Origin: Micromonospora andamanensis
GTDB taxonomy: Bacteria > Actinomycetota > Actinomycetes > Mycobacteriales > Micromonosporaceae
Assembly (NCBI RefSeq): GCF_016863495.1
Contig: NZ_BOOZ01000007.1
Location: 1-64,000 of the forward strand
Reading direction: 5' to 3'
DNA: 64,000 nt
Below, in pieces: positions 41,043 through 49,111 of the stretch. The notes beneath the pieces are model-generated. The model did no database searches. It had not been told where the DNA came from and saw nothing but the letters and a program-made list of their open reading frames with translations. Numbering within the stretch: position 1 is the first letter of the stretch; the number at the start of each line of letters is the position of its first letter. The translations under genes were made by a program, and so were the position numbers.

Positions 41043-41902
41043 ACCTGCATCTCACCCTCGCGGTGGTGGCCGGTGCCACGCTCGGCCTCGGCGTGTTCCT
41101 GGTGGTCCGCGAGCTGGTGCCGGCGACCCCGGCGCTCGGTCCGGCGCTGCGCCGACTGCACCAGCCGCCGGGGGCCACCCGCACCGGTCCCACCGACCGG
41201 CGGCTGGACTGGCTCACCGGGTTGGCCCGCTGGCTGCGCCCACCGCATCGGCAACTGGCCCTGCTCGACCGCACCCCCGAGCAGTACGCCCTCTCCCTGC
41301 TGCTGTCCGCCCTGATCGGACTCTCCGCTCCCGCGCTGCTCAGCGTCACCCTCTTCACCGTCGGCGTCGCGCTGCCGCTGGCCGTACCGGTGCTGGGCAG
41401 CCTCGGCCTGGCGCTGCTCTGCGCACTTGTGGCGCACCGGTCGGTGCTGGCCAAGGCCGACGCCGCGCGGGACGAGTTCCGCCAGGCCGTCTGCACCTAC
41501 CTCGACCTCGTCGCGTTGCAGTTGTCCGCGGCGCACGGCCCGGTGCAGTCGCTGGAACGGGCCGCCGCGATCTGCGAGGGCTGGGTCTTCGACCGGATCT
41601 CCGAGGCACTGCGGATGGCCCAGATGCAGATGCACTCGCCCTGGGACGAGCTGCGCGATCTCGCCGACCAGATCGGCATTCCCGAGTTGGGCGATGTCGG
41701 CGCCATCATGCGTTCCTCCGGCAGTGAGGGCGCACAGGTGCACGAGACCCTGCGCAGCCGGGCCGACTCGCTGCGCGACCAGATCCGCACCGACAACCTG
41801 GCCCGGGCCGAGGGGGTGACCAGCCGGCTCGACATCCCCGGTGCGCTGCTGGTCTTCGTCCTGCTCGGCTTCGCCATCTACCCGTTCCTGGCCCGCCTCT
41901 AG
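41039..41902 (+). CDS. tadC: TadC-like inner-membrane protein
   Basis: The 287-residue protein is a second T2SSF-domain membrane protein: an N-terminal helix (LAVVAGATLGLGVFLVV), a pair of helices (about residues 82-140), a cytoplasmic domain with CTYLDLVALQLSAAHGPVQ and AGSEGAQVHETLRSRAD-like segment, and a last helix ALLVFVLLGFAIYPFLARL. It should form the pilus platform with TadB. GTG 41039 overlaps the tadB stop. A 26-base gap precedes the pilin-like gene. Confidence 0.88.
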   Translation: MNLHLTLAVVAGATLGLGVFLVVRELVPATPALGPALRRLHQPPGATRTGPTDRRLDWLTGLARWLRPPHRQLALLDRTPEQYALSLLLSALIGLSAPALLSVTLFTVGVALPLAVPVLGSLGLALLCALVAHRSVLAKADAARDEFRQAVCTYLDLVALQLSAAHGPVQSLERAAAICEGWVFDRISEALRMAQMQMHSPWDELRDLADQIGIPELGDVGAIMRSSGSEGAQVHETLRSRADSLRDQIRTDNLARAEGVTSRLDIPGALLVFVLLGFAIYPFLARL

Positions 41903-41928
41903 ACCGATCCCGAGTAAAGGAGCCCCGA

Positions 41929-42132
41929 ATGTCCGTCCTCACCTACGTACACGTCGCGCTACGGGCGCGGCTGGCCGAACTGCGCGGCGACCGTGGCGAC
42001 AGCCCGGTGCCGACCGCCGTGATCATCTTCGGCCTGGTGGCCGTGGCGATGGCGGTGACCGCCGCCGCCCTCGGTGCGGCGAACGACTGGATGGACAACA
42101 TCCCCACCCACCAGGACCCCACGGACACCTGA
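41929..42132 (+). CDS. Flp pilin-like small protein
   Basis: The 67-residue protein has a short basic, helical N-terminus (ALRARLAELRGDRGD) followed by one hydrophobic segment (TAVIIFGLVAVAMAVTAAAL) and a polar tail. The position after tadC, the size and the G-D-x5 break before the hydrophobic helix suggest a pilin of the Flp class. The classical Glu5-Tyr6 pair after the Gly is missing (DSPVPT instead), so processing could be different. AAAGGAG precedes ATG 41929 by eight bases, a stronger ribosome site than its neighbours have, which fits an abundant structural subunit. Confidence 0.7.
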   Translation: MSVLTYVHVALRARLAELRGDRGDSPVPTAVIIFGLVAVAMAVTAAALGAANDWMDNIPTHQDPTDT

Positions 42133-42135
42133 TCG

Positions 42136-42582
42136 ATGTTCCGTCGCCTCTCCACCGGCTGGTGCCGGGTGGTCGCCGCCACCCGGCACCGCGTGCTGCC
42201 CGGCGACGGTGAGCGGGGTGGCAATCCGGTCGAGCTGGCGGTGGCACTGCCGGCGATCCTGGTGATGCTGTTCGCCTCGATCCAGGTCGCCGTCGTCTTC
42301 GTCGCCCGGTCGACAGCGCTCAACGCCGCGCAGAGCGGAGTCAACGCGGAGCGGCTCTTCGACGCACCGGCGGGTGCCGGTGAGGAGCGCGCCGCCAGGT
42401 TCCTCCGGGCCGCCGGGGACTGGCTTGTCGACTGGGACGAGCCGGGGCCGAGCTGCGTCGTCTCGGACACCGATGTGACCTGCACCGTGACCGGCAAGGC
42501 TCTCTCGGTGGTGCCGGGGGTCAGCTTCTCCGTTCAGCAGACGGCACACGGGACGGCTGAACGATGGACCGAGCCCTCATGA
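42136..42582 (+). CDS. TadE-like pseudopilin
   Basis: The 148-residue protein has the TadE pattern: a basic N-terminus, then GERGGNPVELAVALPAIL (Glu at +5 after the Gly of the processing site, near residues 28-45) and the hydrophobic helix MLFASIQVAVVFVARST. The rest is an exported domain with one disulphide candidate (SCVVSDTDVTCTV). TadE/F pseudopilins are cut by the prepilin peptidase and join the pilus base. It starts three bases after the pilin-like gene and overlaps the next by up to 19 bases. Confidence 0.86.
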   Translation: MFRRLSTGWCRVVAATRHRVLPGDGERGGNPVELAVALPAILVMLFASIQVAVVFVARSTALNAAQSGVNAERLFDAPAGAGEERAARFLRAAGDWLVDWDEPGPSCVVSDTDVTCTVTGKALSVVPGVSFSVQQTAHGTAERWTEPS

Positions 42583-43031
42583 GCCGGGGTTCCGTCTCGA
42601 TCGAGGTGGCGGTGCTGGCACCGGCCTTCGTGGCGATGATGGTGCTGGGCGGGGTCGCCGGGCGTACCGCTGTGGCAAACGCGGCGCTGGAAGCCGCCGC
42701 GCACGACGCGGCCCGGGCCGCCTCGATCTCCCGGGACGCCCCGACTGCCCGTCGGGAGGCCCTGGCGGCGGCCCGCAGCCAGCTCGACTGGCGGGGGGTG
42801 TCCTGCTCAGGGGCCCCGCAGGTGACCTTGAGCGGCTCGGTCGACGGGCGGTCCACAAGTTTCAGGCGGGCGTTCACAAGCGACGTCGGGCAGAACGCGA
42901 CGGTCACCGTCGAGATCGCCTGCACCGTCTCGTACTCCGACATCAAGCTGCCGGCACTGACCATGCCGGACGGGCAACGGATCACCGCCTCGTTCACCTC
43001 ACCGCTGGACCGCTACCGGAGCCGGGGATGA
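42579..43031 (+). CDS. TadE/TadF-like pseudopilin
   Basis: A second TadE-like protein, 150 residues from ATG 42579 (ATGA overlap with the upstream stop); ATG 42564 would add five residues. MSRGSVSIEVAVLAPAFVAM holds the Gly processing site with Glu at +5, and the helix continues MVLGGVAGRTAVANA. The exported part has a Cys pair (VSCSGAPQ and EIACTVSY). Order and overlap mark it as the TadF-position subunit. GTGA/ATGA-type overlap with the next gene. Confidence 0.84.
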   Translation: MSRGSVSIEVAVLAPAFVAMMVLGGVAGRTAVANAALEAAAHDAARAASISRDAPTARREALAAARSQLDWRGVSCSGAPQVTLSGSVDGRSTSFRRAFTSDVGQNATVTVEIACTVSYSDIKLPALTMPDGQRITASFTSPLDRYRSRG

Positions 43032-43453
43032 CGGCCGGAAGCGGCGACGCAGGTCGGGTGAGCATCTTCCTCGCCGTGGCCCTGATCGGGGTGCTCGCCA
43101 TCATCGGCATGGCGTTCGACGGCGCGGGTCAGCTTCAGACGCTGCAACGCGCCGAGAACCTGGCCGCCGAGGCGGCCCGCGCGGGCGGCCAGGCCATCGA
43201 CCGGGCCACCGCCATCGAGGGCGGACCGAAGCGGATCAACCGACGCGAGGCCCGCCGTGCCGTCCGGGACTACCTCGCCACCGCCGGGGCCAGCGGCCAC
43301 ACCGTCAACTTCCCGGTCGTCGACGGCGAAACCCTGATCCGGGTACGCGTCCAGGTCACCTACGACCGGGCGGCGCTCGGTCTGTTCGGCTTCTCAGACA
43401 CCGTCACCGTCTCCGGTGAGGCGACCGCGCGGGCGCTGACCGGGGCTCCCTAG
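43028..43453 (+). CDS. TadG-like pilus assembly protein
   Basis: The 141-residue protein has one N-terminal helix (RVSIFLAVALIGVLAIIGMA, residues about 10-29) followed by LQTLQRAENLAAEAARAGGQ, the pattern of a short TadG-like (putative Flp pilus assembly, DUF2134-less) protein. The exported part is VRVQVTYDRAALGLFGF-like beta sequence. It lacks the long von Willebrand domain of proteobacterial TadG. It overlaps the previous gene by four bases and is followed after 15 bases by the LysM-type protein gene. Confidence 0.78.
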   Translation: MTAGSGDAGRVSIFLAVALIGVLAIIGMAFDGAGQLQTLQRAENLAAEAARAGGQAIDRATAIEGGPKRINRREARRAVRDYLATAGASGHTVNFPVVDGETLIRVRVQVTYDRAALGLFGFSDTVTVSGEATARALTGAP

Positions 43454-43468
43454 GGAAGGAAGGTAGCC

Positions 43469-44650
43469 ATGGCCGCATCGGGTGGCACCGCCGTACGGCG
43501 GGCCGGTCGGGTGCTCAGCGGTTTCGGTGCGCTTGTCGTGCTCATCGGTCTGCTTGTCGGCGGACCGATCGCGCTGCTGGCCTTCGCCGGCAACCCGCTC
43601 CCTGACCACGTACCCACGCTCGCGGAGATCGGCACCACGCTTACCAGCCGCGACGACGGGCAACTCTTCCTGCGGGCGCTTGCCATCGCCGGCTGGTTCG
43701 GCTGGGCCACCTTCGCCCTGTCGGTGCTCGTGGAACTGGGGGCGCAGGCGTTGGACCGGCCCGCTCCCCGGTTGCCGGGCATGGGGCGGCAGCAGCGGGC
43801 CGCCGCCGCGCTCGTCGGGTCGGTCGCGCTGATCCTCGCCGCCAGCCCCGCCGCCACCGCCGCCACCACCGCGTACGGCACGACTGCGTACGGCGGAGGA
43901 CCTGCGGCCACCGTCGCGTTCGCGCCGACTCCCGCGATGGCAGCTCCGGCGACCACCGGGCCAGCGGAAGCCGTGCGGGCGGATCGGCTCGGTGCCCCCG
44001 CCGACGCACAGGTCTACCGGGTCGCCAAGGGCGACTACCTGGGCGGGGTCGCCGATCGATATCTCGACGACTTCGACGACTACCACCGGTTGGCCGCGCT
44101 CAACAAGCTGCGTGACCCGGACCAGATCCACCCCGGCCAGCTCATCAAGCTTCCTGCCGAGGCGCACGACCAGGGCGCCCGGTCACACGCCACCGGCCGG
44201 CTGGTGGCACCGAAGCCCCGGCCCGCCCCCGGACCGGAGCGCACCGAGCAGAGCCGCCCGACCCCGGCCAAGCCTGGCGACTCGGTGGAACGGTCAGGTG
44301 AGGCGGTGGAACTGCCAGGTGACCCGACCAGGCGACCGGGATCGGCCACCACCGCGCCGGCCGGTCCCGCCTCGGCCAGTCCCGAAGGGCGGCAGCCGGA
44401 GCCGGCCGAGACGGCTCAGGAGCAGGCACCGGTGGTGACGGTGGGTGCGGCCCGGGCCGGCGAGCCCGACCGGGTGAACCGTCCACTCGCCGTCTCCGCC
44501 GTGCTGGCCGTGGCCAGCATCGTCGGCGCGCAGATCGGCGCGGTGCTCGGCCTGCGCCGCCGACCGGCCACCGCCCGCACCGGCACCCGCCACCACCCGC
44601 CCCTCACCATCCCCCGCGAGCTGCCCATCGGCCGGCACCGCAAGGACTGA
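43469..44650 (+). CDS. Membrane protein with LysM-like domain
   Basis: The 393-residue protein has two N-terminal membrane helices (GFGALVVLIGLLVGG, then WFGWATFALSVLVELG), a third near residue 115, an Ala/Thr-rich linker, and a LysM-like domain near residues 178-225: VYRVAKGDYLGGVADRYLDD, then RLAALNKLRDPDQIHPGQLI. The C-terminal 150 residues are Pro/Ala-rich, with a last hydrophobic helix. LysM domains bind peptidoglycan, so it may anchor the pilus machine to the wall. ATG 43469 has GGAAGG upstream. It is the last gene of the locus; the stop is 88 bases from a convergent gene. Confidence 0.83.
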   Translation: MAASGGTAVRRAGRVLSGFGALVVLIGLLVGGPIALLAFAGNPLPDHVPTLAEIGTTLTSRDDGQLFLRALAIAGWFGWATFALSVLVELGAQALDRPAPRLPGMGRQQRAAAALVGSVALILAASPAATAATTAYGTTAYGGGPAATVAFAPTPAMAAPATTGPAEAVRADRLGAPADAQVYRVAKGDYLGGVADRYLDDFDDYHRLAALNKLRDPDQIHPGQLIKLPAEAHDQGARSHATGRLVAPKPRPAPGPERTEQSRPTPAKPGDSVERSGEAVELPGDPTRRPGSATTAPAGPASASPEGRQPEPAETAQEQAPVVTVGAARAGEPDRVNRPLAVSAVLAVASIVGAQIGAVLGLRRRPATARTGTRHHPPLTIPRELPIGRHRKD

Positions 44651-44738
44651 CACCCGGCGATGTGTGGCAGCCGAAGTGGCCGACACGCCGACCACTGACC
44701 ACCGCCACTGCCACGAATCCGGGAGGTGGAGATCCGGG

Positions 44739-45596
44739 TCAGGGCAGTCGGGTCTCCAGACGGCCGTTGACGATCCGGGTCGGTAGGACCTGCTGGTCGT
44801 TGGGGGACGGGCCGTGCACCACCTCGCCGCCGTTGAGTCGGAAGGTGCTGCCATGCCACGGGCACACCACGCACGCATGCCCGTCGATCTCGCGTACCTC
44901 GCCCTCGCCGAGCGGGCCACTCTGGTGCGGGCAACGCTCCAACATGACGGTCACGTCGTCACCGTGCCGGTAGAGGATCACCGACACGTCGTCGACCTTT
45001 CGGGTGACGAGTTCCCGCTGCGGCAGGCTTGTCATCTCCGCCACCGGATGCCAGCCCTCACTGATCAGATGCAGATCGGAGACACTCACGTTCACCTGGG
45101 CACCCTGCTTGTACGCCAGGTGCCCGCCGAGATAAGCCCCGGCGCCGGCAGCGCCGAGGCCGAGCCAGCCGAGGGTACGCCCGAGTCCGTGCCGGCCGGA
45201 CAGCCGCGCGGCCAGCGAAGCGCCGTAGAGCGCCAAGCCGACGGTGTTCGACGCGGCGTGCACCAGGCCGACCCGACGCTGGTCGCGGGAGAGCCCCGCC
45301 CAGTCGTTCAGCCCGGCGACCGCCGCCGGCAGCGCGCTCAGGGTGCCGACCGCGGTCAGGGTGGTCGCCGCCCTGCGCTGCCCCGGCATCAGGTCCAGCA
45401 CCGCCGTGCTGATCCACGCGCCGACAGGCAGCTGCACCATCGCCGGGTGCAGCGGGTGGCCCAGCCAGACTCCGTGCAACAGGTCGCGGACCCGCTGCGG
45501 GCGCAGCACACCCTGCACCGTCTGCTGCAACCGGTCACCGAACCGGTCGAGGCCGGCGGCTTGCTCGATCTTCGTCAACAACGCTCGCACGAGCAA
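44739..45596 (-). CDS. Rieske 2Fe-2S protein with DUF2231 membrane domain
   Basis: The 285-residue protein combines an N-terminal DUF2231 membrane domain (HPLHPAMVQLPVGAWISTAV near residue 48, four helices) with a C-terminal Rieske domain. CPHQSGPLGEG (near residue 228) and VCPWHGSTF (near residue 246) give the C-x-H...C-x2-H cluster ligands. This fusion is common in actinobacteria; it is probably a membrane redox protein, but its partners are unknown. ATG 45596 is divergent from the enoyl-CoA hydratase gene, 80 bases away. Confidence 0.87.
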   Translation of the reverse strand: MLVRALLTKIEQAAGLDRFGDRLQQTVQGVLRPQRVRDLLHGVWLGHPLHPAMVQLPVGAWISTAVLDLMPGQRRAATTLTAVGTLSALPAAVAGLNDWAGLSRDQRRVGLVHAASNTVGLALYGASLAARLSGRHGLGRTLGWLGLGAAGAGAYLGGHLAYKQGAQVNVSVSDLHLISEGWHPVAEMTSLPQRELVTRKVDDVSVILYRHGDDVTVMLERCPHQSGPLGEGEVREIDGHACVVCPWHGSTFRLNGGEVVHGPSPNDQQVLPTRIVNGRLETRLP

Positions 45597-45676
45597 CGAC
45601 TTCCCGTGGTACGCCGTCGCAAACCGGTCGCCGGGGACGAATGGCCAGCCGGGCGACGGCGGGGCATGCTGACCGG

Positions 45677-46435
45677 ATGACGGTACGGGTGGAACGGAAC
45701 GGCCCGGTGACGACTGTGATCCTGGATCGGCCGGAGGTCCGCAACGCGGTCGACGGGCCTACCGCCCGGGCGCTCGCCGACGCCTTCCGGGCCTTCGACG
45801 CGGATCCGACGGCGGCGGTGGCGTTGCTCTGGGGCGCCGGCGGCACGTTCTGCTCGGGCGCCGACCTGAAGGCCATCGGTACGCCGAGCGGCAACCGGGT
45901 CGAGCCGGACGGGGACGGTCCGATGGGTCCGACCCGGATGGTCCTCGGCAAGCCGGTGATCGCCGCGATCTCCGGGTACGCGGTGGCCGGCGGGCTGGAG
46001 CTGGCGCTCTGGTGCGATCTGCGGGTCGCCGAGTCCGACGCGGTGCTTGGCGTCTTCTGCCGACGGTGGGGGGTGCCGCTCATCGACGGCGGGACGGTCC
46101 GGTTGCCCCGGCTGATCGGCGAGAGCCGGGCGATGGACCTGATCCTCACCGGGCGTGCGGTACCGGCCGAGGAGGCGTACGCCATGGGGTTGGTCAACCG
46201 GATGGTCGAGCCGGGCGAGTCCCGGGCGGCGGCCGAGCGGCTGGCCGCCGAGATCGCCGAGCATCCGCAGACCTGCCTGCGCAACGACCGCGCCTCGGTC
46301 CTGGCCACCGCCGCCCAACCCGAGCCGCAGGCCCTGGCCACCGAACTGACCTACGGCCTCCCCTCCCTGGCCGCCGACACCCCCGCCGGCGTCGCCCGCT
46401 TCACCACCCGCCCCACCCGCCCCAACACCCCCTGA
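45677..46435 (+). CDS. Enoyl-CoA hydratase/isomerase (crotonase) family protein
   Basis: The 252-residue protein is a crotonase: VILDRPEVRNAVDG near residue 15, the oxyanion GAGGTFCSGADLKAI near residue 54, and AISGYAVAGGLELALWCDLR near residue 96, with Glu at the catalytic position of GLELAL. The FCRRWGVPLIDGGTVRLPRL segment resembles the actinobacterial EchA-type group. It may act in fatty acid or amino acid catabolism; the substrate is unknown. ATG 45677 is chosen; no strong ribosome site is visible. Convergent with the GH13 gene. Confidence 0.9.
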   Translation: MTVRVERNGPVTTVILDRPEVRNAVDGPTARALADAFRAFDADPTAAVALLWGAGGTFCSGADLKAIGTPSGNRVEPDGDGPMGPTRMVLGKPVIAAISGYAVAGGLELALWCDLRVAESDAVLGVFCRRWGVPLIDGGTVRLPRLIGESRAMDLILTGRAVPAEEAYAMGLVNRMVEPGESRAAAERLAAEIAEHPQTCLRNDRASVLATAAQPEPQALATELTYGLPSLAADTPAGVARFTTRPTRPNTP

Positions 46436-46472
46436 CACCCCGCCCCCCGGCCCCTCGGCCCCTCGGCCCCCC

Positions 46473-46541
46473 CGATCTTGCACTTCTGGTCGCTCAGATA
46501 CGGCTTATGTCCGTGATGCGGGGACCGAAAGCGCAAGATCG
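46473..46541. repeat. Long imperfect hairpin between convergent genes
   Basis: CGATCTTGC (46473-46481) pairs with GCAAGATCG (46533-46541), and the pairing extends inward imperfectly to about 18 bases (CTTCTGGTC against GGACCGAAAG). The right arm codes for the last 12 residues and the stop of the GH13 gene, which suggests that an element arrived at the gene's 3' end. It may act as a bidirectional terminator. I believe similar GATCTTGC elements are common between genes in Micromonospora, but did not compare. Confidence 0.6.
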
Positions 46542-48214
46542 CGGGGGTTGTGGGGATGGGGTGGGGTGCGCAGCCAGATGGCGGTGTCGGGGGGTAGCCG
46601 GTCGTCGTCGAGTGGGCCGCTGGCCAGCAGCTTCCGGGTGTGCGGTGGCAGCGGCACCGACGCGCCGGAGAGGTTGACCAGACAGGTGAAGCCGGGCTCC
46701 CGGCGGAACGCCAGTACGCCGTCGGGTGCCGGCAACCAGGTGAGCGCACCGTCGCCGAGCGCCACCTCGGTACGCCGTAACGCGATAGCCGCCCGGTACA
46801 GCTCCAGCATCGAGTGCGGGTCACCGGCCTGTGCCCGGGCCGTGCGGTCCTTCCAGTCGGCGGGTTGGGGCAGCCACGGCACGCGGCTCGCGTCGTCGGG
46901 ACTGAAACCGAAGGGCGGCGCGTCGCCCGACCACGGCAGCGGTACCCGGCAGCCGTCGCGGCCCGGGTCGACCCCGCCGGAACGGAAGAACATCGGGTCC
47001 TGCCGTAGCCCGTGCGGGATGTCCTCGACCTCCCAGAGGCCGAGTTCCTCGCCCTGGTAGACGTACGCGGCGCCGGGCAGCGACAGCGACAGCAGTGCGG
47101 CGGCCCGGGCACGGCGGGTACCCAGCTCCAGGTCGGTCGGGATGCCCTCACGCTTGGCCGCGAAGCTGAACGTGGTGTCCGCCCGCCCGTACCGGGTGAC
47201 GTGCCGGGTGACGTCGTGGTTCGAGAGGACCCAGGTGGCGGGTGCCCCGACCGGCGCGTGGGCGTTCAGCGTGCCGTCGATGCTCTCGCGGAGCGCTGCG
47301 GCGTCCCAGGCACAGCCAAGGAAGTCGAAGTTGAACGCGGCGTGCAGTTCGTCCGGGCGCAGGTACCTGGCGAACCGCTGCCGGTCCGGCAACCACACCT
47401 CCCCGATCAGGGCCCGGTCGCCGGGGTACGCGTCGGCGATCCGCCGCCAGTCCCGGTAGATCTCGTGTACCCCGTCGACGTCGTGGAACGGGTGCGGCCG
47501 GTCCGCCACGATCTCGGGCAGCGTGGCGTCCTTGACCAGCAGTCCGGCGGAGTCGATCCGGATGCCGTCCACGCCCCTGTCGAACCAGAACCGCAGGATG
47601 TCCTCGAACTCGGCACGTACCCGGGGGTGATCCCAGTTGAGGTCCGGCTGTTCGGGGGCGAAGAGGTGCAGGTACCAGTCGCCTGGTGTGCCGTCCGGGT
47701 TCGTGGTCCGGGTCCAGGTCGGTCCGCCGAACTCGCCCACCCAGTCGGTCGGTCGCTGGTCACCGCTCGGGCCGCACCCGGGCCGGAACCAGAACAGGTC
47801 CCGCTCGGCTGCTCCCGGGCCACCGGCCAGGGCCGCCTGGAACCACGGGTGCGCGTCGGAGCAGTGGTTCGGCACCACGTCGACGATCGTCCTGATGCCG
47901 AGGGCATGCGCCTCCGCGATCAGCGCCTCCGCCTCGGCCAGGCTGCCGAAGACGGGGTCGATGTCGCGGTGGTCGGCGACGTCGTAGCCGGCGTCGGCCA
48001 TCGGGGACGGATACCAGGGGCTGAACCAGATGGCGTCGATACCGAGCGCCGACAGGTAGCTGAGCCGGGATCGGATGCCGGCGATGTCGCCGATGCCGTC
48101 ACCGTCGCCGTCGGCGAAACTGCGCGGATACACCTGGTAGATCACCGCTCCCCGCCACCACGGACCACCGTCTGCTGCGGACACGCGCACCTGCTTTCTG
48201 GGTTCGGGGGTCAT
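46505..48214 (-). CDS. Alpha-glucosidase/alpha-amylase family enzyme (GH13)
   Basis: The 569-residue protein is a GH13 enzyme of the alpha-glucosidase type (oligo-1,6-glucosidase, sucrose isomerase-like subfamilies). Conserved regions: VDVVPNHCSD (111-120), GIRIDSA with nucleophile D221, LIGEVWLP with acid/base E272 and VLSNHDVTR with D334. QVYPRSFADGDGDGIGDI near residue 27 is the calcium loop typical of this group. No signal peptide is present, so it hydrolyses imported alpha-glucosides in the cytoplasm. ATG 48214 overlaps the stop of the permease gene (ATGA). The last 12 residues come from an intergenic hairpin repeat. Confidence 0.92.
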   Translation of the reverse strand: MTPEPRKQVRVSAADGGPWWRGAVIYQVYPRSFADGDGDGIGDIAGIRSRLSYLSALGIDAIWFSPWYPSPMADAGYDVADHRDIDPVFGSLAEAEALIAEAHALGIRTIVDVVPNHCSDAHPWFQAALAGGPGAAERDLFWFRPGCGPSGDQRPTDWVGEFGGPTWTRTTNPDGTPGDWYLHLFAPEQPDLNWDHPRVRAEFEDILRFWFDRGVDGIRIDSAGLLVKDATLPEIVADRPHPFHDVDGVHEIYRDWRRIADAYPGDRALIGEVWLPDRQRFARYLRPDELHAAFNFDFLGCAWDAAALRESIDGTLNAHAPVGAPATWVLSNHDVTRHVTRYGRADTTFSFAAKREGIPTDLELGTRRARAAALLSLSLPGAAYVYQGEELGLWEVEDIPHGLRQDPMFFRSGGVDPGRDGCRVPLPWSGDAPPFGFSPDDASRVPWLPQPADWKDRTARAQAGDPHSMLELYRAAIALRRTEVALGDGALTWLPAPDGVLAFRREPGFTCLVNLSGASVPLPPHTRKLLASGPLDDDRLPPDTAIWLRTPPHPHNPRDLALSVPASRT

Positions 48215-49098
48215 CCCTTGAGACCGCCCGTGGTGAGACCGGACATGATGTTCCGTTGGAAGACCAGGAAGATGACGACTGTCGGTATCGCGGCGATCAC
48301 CGACGCGGCGATCACCACGTTCATCGGCGTACCGCCGGCGAAGGCGTAGATCCCCACGCTGACCGTGCGGGTCTCGGGCGACGGCATGACCAGCTTCGGC
48401 CAGAGGAAGTCCTTCCAGACCGCGGTCACCGCGAAGATCGAGACGACGCCGAGAATCGGCCGCGACATCGGCAGGACGACCGACCAGAGCGTGCGCAGCG
48501 GCGTCGCCCCGTCCATCAGGGCCGCCGCCATCAGATCCTCCGGAATCGAGTCGAAGAACCTCTTCAGCAGGAAGATGTTGAACGCGTTGGCGACCAGGGG
48601 AAGCCAGATCGCGAACGGCGAGTCGAGCAGGTTGATGTGCAGGATCGGCAGGTCGATCACGGTCACGTACTGCGGGACGATGAGGACCATCGCCGGGATC
48701 ATCAGGGTCGCCAGCATCATGCCGAGGATCACGTTGCCGAGGACCGGCCGGAGCTTCGACAGGGAGTACGCCGCCGCGGTGTCGAAGACCAGTTGGAACA
48801 GCACCGCGCCGGTCGCGTAGTAGAAGGTGTTGAACAGCAGCTTGGCCAGGTCCAGGTTGTGCCAGGCATCGGCGTAGTTCTGCCACTGCGGGTCCTGTGG
48901 GATCAGCGACGGTGGGGTCTGCGCGATCTCTTGGCCGGACTTGAGCGCGCCGGTGACCATCCAGTAGAGCGGCCCGAGGAAGACGAGCGTGAACCCGATG
49001 ATCACAACGGCGAGCAGCGTCCAGTAGACGGCCCTACCGCGCCCGCGCCGGAGCTGGGCCTGGGAGATGAGGGTCCGGGTTCCGGTGTCCTGTGCCAC
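48211..49098 (-). CDS. Sugar ABC transporter permease (MalG-like)
   Basis: The 295-residue protein has six membrane helices and the permease EAA loop AALMDGATPLRTLWSVVLPM near residue 205. It matches carbohydrate ABC permeases of the MalG/LacG type. The N-terminus is GTG 49098, with AGGAGGCC about six bases upstream; a longer frame from 49161 overlaps the neighbouring gene. It pairs with the MalF-like permease next to it (13-base gap) and the GH13 gene (4-base overlap). The ATPase (MsiK-like) is not in the operon and is presumably shared and encoded elsewhere, as in streptomycetes. Confidence 0.9.
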   Translation of the reverse strand: MAQDTGTRTLISQAQLRRGRGRAVYWTLLAVVIIGFTLVFLGPLYWMVTGALKSGQEIAQTPPSLIPQDPQWQNYADAWHNLDLAKLLFNTFYYATGAVLFQLVFDTAAAYSLSKLRPVLGNVILGMMLATLMIPAMVLIVPQYVTVIDLPILHINLLDSPFAIWLPLVANAFNIFLLKRFFDSIPEDLMAAALMDGATPLRTLWSVVLPMSRPILGVVSIFAVTAVWKDFLWPKLVMPSPETRTVSVGIYAFAGGTPMNVVIAASVIAAIPTVVIFLVFQRNIMSGLTTGGLKG

Positions 49099-49111
49099 GG
49101 GTGGCCTCCTC

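Noticed and set aside
38426..41743. A minus-strand open frame of more than 1100 codons opposite the Tad genes
   Set aside because: It is the mirror of tadZ, tadA, tadB and tadC, whose domains are clear. Long antisense frames are expected in high-GC DNA, and its composition (Gln/Arg/Gly/His-rich) is unlike a real protein.
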